From Clostridiales bacterium (GTDB lineage Bacteria; Bacillota; Clostridia; Christensenellales; Aristaeellaceae), in assembly GCA_015056325.1 (NCBI GenBank), contig SVGL01000003.1, positions 18,927-82,926 of the forward strand: DNA of 64,000 bases, given 5' to 3'. Shown here piece by piece: positions 62,656 through 64,000 of the stretch. The notes beneath the pieces are model-generated. The model saw only the letters and a program-made list of their open reading frames with translations, was not told the DNA's origin and searched no databases. Position numbers and translations under genes: made by a program. The stretch's first letter is position 1. Each line of letters opens with the position of its first letter.

Positions 62656-63834
62656 ATGGATACGCTTCATCAGGTTCGGGCGGCGGTGATCGGCTACGGC
62701 GGCATCGGCTCGGCCCATACGGCGTCCCTGGCCCAGGGCAAGGTGGAGGGCATGACCCTCGCGGCGGTGTGCGATATCAATCTGGCGCGGCGTGCGATTG
62801 CGGAGGAGCGCTTCCCCGGCGTGCGCGTGGTGGAGGACTACCATGCCCTGCTGGATGGCAGCATCGACGCGGTGATCATCGCGGTGCCCCATCCCATGCA
62901 TTGCGAGATCGCGGAGGAGTGCTTGCGGGGCGGCGTGCACGTCCTGTCGGAAAAGCCCCTTGACATTTCCGTCACCGCGGCGAAGAAGGCCCTGCAGGCC
63001 GCGGAGGAATCGGACCGCATCTTCGCGGTGATGCTTAATCAGCGCACGGCCCCCATCTTCCAAAGGGCGCGGGAAATTGTGCAGAGCGGCGCACTTGGCA
63101 ATCTCAAGCGCACGGTGTGGATCATCACCAACTGGTACCGCACCCAGCATTATTATGACTCCGGCGCGTGGCGTGCCACCTGGGCGGGGGAGGGCGGCGG
63201 CGTACTGCTCAACCAGGCGCCCCACAACCTTGACCTGTGGCAGTGGATCTGCGGCATGCCCGCCTCCGTCACCGCATACTGTGATGTGGCGCGCTATCAC
63301 CGCATCGAGGTGGAGGACGACGCCACCCTCATGACCCGCTATGCAAACGGCGCGACGGGTCTGTTCGTCACGTCCACAGGCGAGTTCCCCGGCACCAACC
63401 GCCTGGAGATCGCCGGCGACCTGGGCAAGCTCGTCCTGGAGGACGGCGTGCTCAAATGGTGGAAGCTGCGGGAAAGCGAGCATGACGTGCGCTGGCACGC
63501 GGACAACAGCATGCCTCAAATCCCCCTGGATTACACGGAGGAGCGTTTTGATGGCGGCGGCGCCCAGCATGTGGGCATCCTGCAGAACCTGGCCAACGCC
63601 ATCCTGCACGGGGAGGAACTGCTTTCCCCTGCGGCGGATGGCCTGGATGAGCTGACCCTCTCCAATGCGGCGTATCTGTCCCAGTGGACGGGGAATGCCT
63701 GCATCGACCTGCCCCTGGATGGTGCGGCCTTTGACGCTCAGCTCAGGGAGCATGCGGCTCACTCCATGACCCATGAGGAGATGGCGAGTATCCCCGGAGG
63801 GGAGTACCAGGACCGCTGGCAGACCCGCTGGTAA
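62656..63834 (+). CDS. Gfo/Idh/MocA family NAD(P)-dependent oxidoreductase
   Basis: 392 residues, CAGGAGG upstream. Rossmann VIGYGGIGSAHTASL, the EKP motif in LSEKPLDISV (Lys for catalysis), and GGGVLLNQAPHNLDLWQW with the usual His. Oxidises a sugar or inositol hydroxyl, probably working with the isomerase in catabolism of a glycan-derived sugar. Confidence 0.92.
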   Translation: MDTLHQVRAAVIGYGGIGSAHTASLAQGKVEGMTLAAVCDINLARRAIAEERFPGVRVVEDYHALLDGSIDAVIIAVPHPMHCEIAEECLRGGVHVLSEKPLDISVTAAKKALQAAEESDRIFAVMLNQRTAPIFQRAREIVQSGALGNLKRTVWIITNWYRTQHYYDSGAWRATWAGEGGGVLLNQAPHNLDLWQWICGMPASVTAYCDVARYHRIEVEDDATLMTRYANGATGLFVTSTGEFPGTNRLEIAGDLGKLVLEDGVLKWWKLRESEHDVRWHADNSMPQIPLDYTEERFDGGGAQHVGILQNLANAILHGEELLSPAADGLDELTLSNAAYLSQWTGNACIDLPLDGAAFDAQLREHAAHSMTHEEMASIPGGEYQDRWQTRW

Positions 63835-63837
63835 CAC

Positions 63838-63866
63838 ATTCCGCCCATCCCGGGCGGATTTTTTCA
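63838..63866 (+). terminator. Terminator after the oxidoreductase gene
   Basis: ccgccc / gggcgg stem and T6. Confidence 0.88.
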
Positions 63867-63919
63867 CCGCATCACGACAGGATTCAACCGAAATTTCCTT
63901 TTGCGGCAGATATTTGTTA

Positions 63920-63948
63920 TTGCTGCGTTCACATTTTTTTGATACAAT
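63920..63948 (+). promoter_or_regulatory. Promoter of the next (off-window) gene
   Basis: TTGCTG (63920-63925), 17 nt, TACAAT (63943-63948). No start codon with a ribosome binding site follows before 64000. Confidence 0.55.
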
Positions 63949-64000
63949 AAGTATCCAGCCTCCAAAGGCTGGTGAAGATAGAAAATGCAACCTGTCACAA

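Overview
The window looks like a GC-rich, Gram-positive, fermentative gut or rumen bacterium of the Clostridia. The supporting signs are strong AAGGAGG-type ribosome binding sites with some TTG and GTG starts, a T-box leader, ferredoxin-linked 2-oxoacid chemistry, plant-glycan genes, sugar ABC transporters without outer-membrane partners, and no outer-membrane proteins. No rRNA, tRNA, CRISPR array, transposase or phage gene was found.

Layout. (1) 1-10.7 kb: two paralogous acyl-CoA synthetases that carry an HTH/cupin regulator-like N-terminus (the first cut by the window edge), separated by an AT-rich insertion and a T-box leader. They are followed by a MinD-like ATPase, a four-subunit 2-oxoacid:ferredoxin oxidoreductase and a branched-chain aminotransferase. 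Together these suit conversion of a branched-chain short acid (for example isobutyrate) to acyl-CoA, reductive carboxylation to the 2-oxoacid, and transamination to valine or a relative; the candidate T-box specifier GUA (Val) agrees. (2) 10.8-12.1 kb: a VOC protein and an amidohydrolase, divergently transcribed. (3) 12.66-34.6 kb: a 22-kb, nine-gene operon encoding a tubulin/FtsZ-superfamily protein, three large membrane proteins with VWA or decayed VWA domains, a zinc-ribbon P-loop GTPase, two large soluble proteins of unknown function, a small four-helix membrane protein and a membrane-anchored transglutaminase-like protein. This is the most unusual part of the window. It resembles, and greatly extends, a membrane-remodelling system predicted from comparative genomics (FtsZ-like protein + VWA protein + distinct GTPase). 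Short repeated tryptophan motifs in cytoplasmic N-tails and D-F...F C-termini on several members suggest a shared docking scheme. (4) 34.75-37.85 kb: a secreted phosphodiester-glycosidase-family protein, an Lgt-like membrane protein lacking the key His, and a secreted RCC1 propeller.

(5) 38-47.5 kb: a GH94 phosphorylase, an M16C metallopeptidase, an FMN-reductase-like flavoprotein and a TPR membrane protein on the minus strand, and a GH43 glycosidase. (6) 47.8-58.2 kb: a sugar ABC importer of the LplB/YtcP type with its large binding protein, two MalK-type ATPases, four small membrane proteins of unknown function and an AraC regulator. (7) 58.2-63.8 kb: a second AraC regulator, a second GH43 enzyme, an unknown protein with a sharp internal composition change, a TIM-barrel sugar isomerase and a Gfo/Idh/MocA oxidoreductase. 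Regions 5-7 read as a plant-polysaccharide utilisation neighbourhood. A hairpin-rich dispersed repeat occurs in intergenic DNA at about 2.2-2.4, 3.6 and 43.7-43.9 kb.

All function calls rest on motifs and gene order read by eye; no database search was possible.
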